This document shows positions 61,953 to 64,000 of a stretch of DNA of 64,000 bases, piece after piece; position 1 is the stretch's first letter, and each line of letters opens with the position of its first letter. The stretch lies in contig NZ_JAIQDI010000001.1 of NCBI RefSeq assembly GCF_020034665.1, forward strand, positions 1,054,001 to 1,118,000. The letters run 5' to 3'. This DNA comes from Niabella beijingensis. GTDB lineage: Bacteria; Bacteroidota; Bacteroidia; Chitinophagales; Chitinophagaceae. The notes beneath the pieces were generated by a model, which saw only the letters and a program-made list of their open reading frames with translations, made no database searches and was not told the origin of the DNA. A program made the position numbers and the translations under genes.

Positions 61953-64000
61953 ATGGCAGCGCAACGTACCACCGCAATTCTTATATCGCCCCACAAAGCC
62001 GGGGAAAAACAGGGGCTTTTACAGGTATTATCGATCGATAAAAACAGTAAACCTCCGGCATATGAAACCCTGCCACTGGATTCCAGGTCCCTACTCGGGA
62101 ACTTCGGGCGGCTGCCCGATCCGCTGTTAAAGGCATTAACCGCTTTCAGCGAAACACATTTATCAAAAACGCTTGCTGCTGTCAAACAGTACTTTGAAGT
62201 ACAGAAAGGAACCCTTTCTTACCGGGAATTTCAGGAGAAAGAACTGATCAAACATCATTACGACCTGCTCCGTGCTGTTAAGCCGCATTTCAATACCATT
62301 AAATGGTACCACAGCCGCAGGGGCCCGAATGACCGTTGGCTTACGGCTCCCTGCGCGCTCAGTACCTACCGTCCTTCACTGCAGTTTGAGGTGCAACAAT
62401 CCGGTGAGGGGTATTGTCTCGAAGGATTTGCTGAAATAAACGGTGCCTGTTATTCACTCAGGGAACTGGAACGCCATTACTTTTTTTTGCGGAAGGATCA
62501 GGAATACTTCCTGCTTTCCCTTGCCGATCATCATACCCTGGAGGAACTCTCCAAAACAAATGGTCTGCAACCCGGTAATGAAGCACATGTAAAAACGCAG
62601 CTGTTGCTGCTGGAAGAAAAATATCCGGTAAAACAGGATTTGCTCCGGAGCAGCCAGACCATAACCGCGGAACCCGTGCCTGGCGTGCTGCTCAGTGAAC
62701 TCAGTAATACCTTCCTTATGCTGACACCTCAATGGTCCTATGACGGATATACGGTTGAAAATCCCTGGGAACAGGAAACCGCGATCCTGCAAAACGGGGA
62801 ACGCATCATTATCCGGCGCAACCGGGAAAAAGAGAATGAACTCATTCTATTACTGGAATCATTTCATCCGCGTTTCCCCGATCAGCACAAAGGATACTAC
62901 TACCTGTCTTTTTCCGATGCACAGAAACGGCAATGGTTCCCGAAGACCTACCACCAGTTGCTGTTATCCGGTGTGGAATTAAAGGGTATGGACCTGTTAC
63001 AGCATTTCAGGTACTCATCGCACCTGCCGGAAACAGAAATGGAATTGATACGCGAAAGCGGTCAGCAATTGATCTATCATTTCTCGGTGCGCTTCGGCAA
63101 GGAAAAGATCGCGCTTTCCGAACTTCAAAAACTTCTGTGGGCCGGTCAGAACGCCGTACTCCTAAAAGACGGAACGCTGGGGCTTCTGAATGAAGAATGG
63201 ATGGAACGGTATGCGACATCGGTAAAGCATGCCAAAGTGAACAAACAGGAACTTGCCGTTCCGCGCTGGCTTGGCTTTTCGCTGCAGGAGGCCGGTGATA
63301 CGGATACTGCCTTTTCCGATACCAATACCCGAGAATGGTGGCAACACTGGCAGCAGTGGCAGAAAGAAACCATAGTGTATCCCTTGCCCCGTCTGTTACA
63401 GGCATCACTCCGGCCCTATCAGCAAAAAGGATATGAATGGATGTGCCTTATGGCAGATGCAGGCGCCGGCGGATGTCTGGCCGATGATATGGGATTGGGA
63501 AAAACCCTTCAGGCGATCGCCTTTCTTGCAAGGGCCATCGAAAAGCAACCTGGTATGCAAAGTCTTGTGATATGCCCGGCTTCACTTGTCTATAACTGGG
63601 AACAGGAATTAAAAAAGTTTGCCCCCGCATTGTCCGTAACGGTCTATCACGGCCCGCGAAAGGATGCAACGGTGATCGGCGATCTGCAGCAACAGGTGAT
63701 CATCTCCAGTTATGGCACCCTGCGCAGTGAAGAAGAGAAATTCAATGCACAATCCTATCTGACCGTGTTTATTGATGAAAGTCATAACATAAAAAATCCG
63801 GCTGCAAAAATCACAAGAGCAGCAGGAAACATCCGATCGGTCTATTGCTTTGCGCTTAGCGGAACCCCCGTTGTCAATAATACCTTCGACCTGTATGCAC
63901 AATTAAATACGGCGCTGCCCGGTTTGCTGGGTACACGGGAATTTTTTAAACGGGAGTATGCAGACGCCATCGACCGCTACGGCGATGACATCAAAAAACA
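61953..64000 (+). CDS. SNF2-family DNA helicase/translocase, partial
   Basis: The gene starts with ATG at 61953 and runs off the window; 682 full codons are present. About 500 residues of helical and strand-rich N-terminal domain come first, with no recognised motif. The helicase core then begins: Walker A DDMGLGKTLQAIAFLAR at residues 511 on, motif Ia SLVICPASLVYNWEQEL, and Walker B DESH at residues 608-611 (FIDESHNIKN). The motif III block SGTPVVNN follows. The DESH box, rather than DEAH, is usual in this subfamily. The missing C-terminal half should hold the second RecA lobe. Such enzymes move along duplex DNA; a precise role is not known. Confidence 0.92.
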   Translation, partial: MAAQRTTAILISPHKAGEKQGLLQVLSIDKNSKPPAYETLPLDSRSLLGNFGRLPDPLLKALTAFSETHLSKTLAAVKQYFEVQKGTLSYREFQEKELIKHHYDLLRAVKPHFNTIKWYHSRRGPNDRWLTAPCALSTYRPSLQFEVQQSGEGYCLEGFAEINGACYSLRELERHYFFLRKDQEYFLLSLADHHTLEELSKTNGLQPGNEAHVKTQLLLLEEKYPVKQDLLRSSQTITAEPVPGVLLSELSNTFLMLTPQWSYDGYTVENPWEQETAILQNGERIIIRRNREKENELILLLESFHPRFPDQHKGYYYLSFSDAQKRQWFPKTYHQLLLSGVELKGMDLLQHFRYSSHLPETEMELIRESGQQLIYHFSVRFGKEKIALSELQKLLWAGQNAVLLKDGTLGLLNEEWMERYATSVKHAKVNKQELAVPRWLGFSLQEAGDTDTAFSDTNTREWWQHWQQWQKETIVYPLPRLLQASLRPYQQKGYEWMCLMADAGAGGCLADDMGLGKTLQAIAFLARAIEKQPGMQSLVICPASLVYNWEQELKKFAPALSVTVYHGPRKDATVIGDLQQQVIISSYGTLRSEEEKFNAQSYLTVFIDESHNIKNPAAKITRAAGNIRSVYCFALSGTPVVNNTFDLYAQLNTALPGLLGTREFFKREYADAIDRYGDDIKK

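Overview
The window comes from a Bacteroidota chromosome, most likely family Chitinophagaceae (inference). The evidence is a SusC/SusD outer-membrane pair, promoters of the Bacteroidota form TTTG-N19..21-TAnnTTTG, many lipoproteins, glycoside hydrolases typical of the phylum, a propeller-type sensor kinase and a class II ribonucleotide reductase. I see no rRNA, tRNA, CRISPR array, transposase or phage gene. Gene order and codon style look chromosomal throughout.

Layout. 0.1-4.9 kb: an ArsR/SRPBCC/DoxX operon with a readable operator-promoter, two overlapping Crp/Fnr-type regulators, an NmrA-like reductase and two orphan envelope proteins. 4.9-6.8 kb: a GH125 alpha-mannosidase and a DUF2007 protein. 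7-13.3 kb: a complete RND efflux operon (adaptor, HAE1 pump, outer-membrane factor) behind a small secreted protein. 13.3-17.8 kb: a Tat-exported GH106-like hydrolase and a lipoprotein. 18-24.9 kb: a compact uncharacterised sugar or polyol operon (MFS permease, 2-hydroxyacid dehydrogenase, two different FGGY kinases, histidine phosphatase) with a divergent DeoR regulator. 25-28.7 kb: acetyl-CoA synthetase divergent from an MHS-type permease. 29-32 kb: a small membrane protein, a SulP anion transporter and a beta-carbonic anhydrase. 32.7-35 kb: aconitase. 35.3-43 kb: a PspC-like protein, a sensor kinase, an ECF sigma operon, and a response regulator with a giant propeller sensor kinase. 43.1-49.3 kb: nrdJ and a DUF1543/YyaL pair. 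49.4-52.6 kb: an esterase divergent from an ATP-grasp/GCS2 ligase pair. 52.7-61.8 kb: a DeoR-SusC-SusD-DUF5018-GHL10 locus. 61.95 kb to the end: the N-terminal part of a SNF2 helicase.

How the genes fit together. Several units look like complete modules: efflux (7-13 kb), carbohydrate uptake with its own regulator (18-24 kb and 53-62 kb), bicarbonate supply (29.6-32 kb) and envelope signalling (35-43 kb). The two parts most worth following up are the two-kinase operon, which resembles Bacillus subtilis yoaDCB with two extra enzymes, and the esterase/ATP-grasp/GCS2 cluster, where a previously unlisted short reading frame overlaps the ATP-grasp start codon. The clearest regulatory logic is at 1342-1389, where two matching palindromes sit in and next to the promoter of the arsR-like gene.
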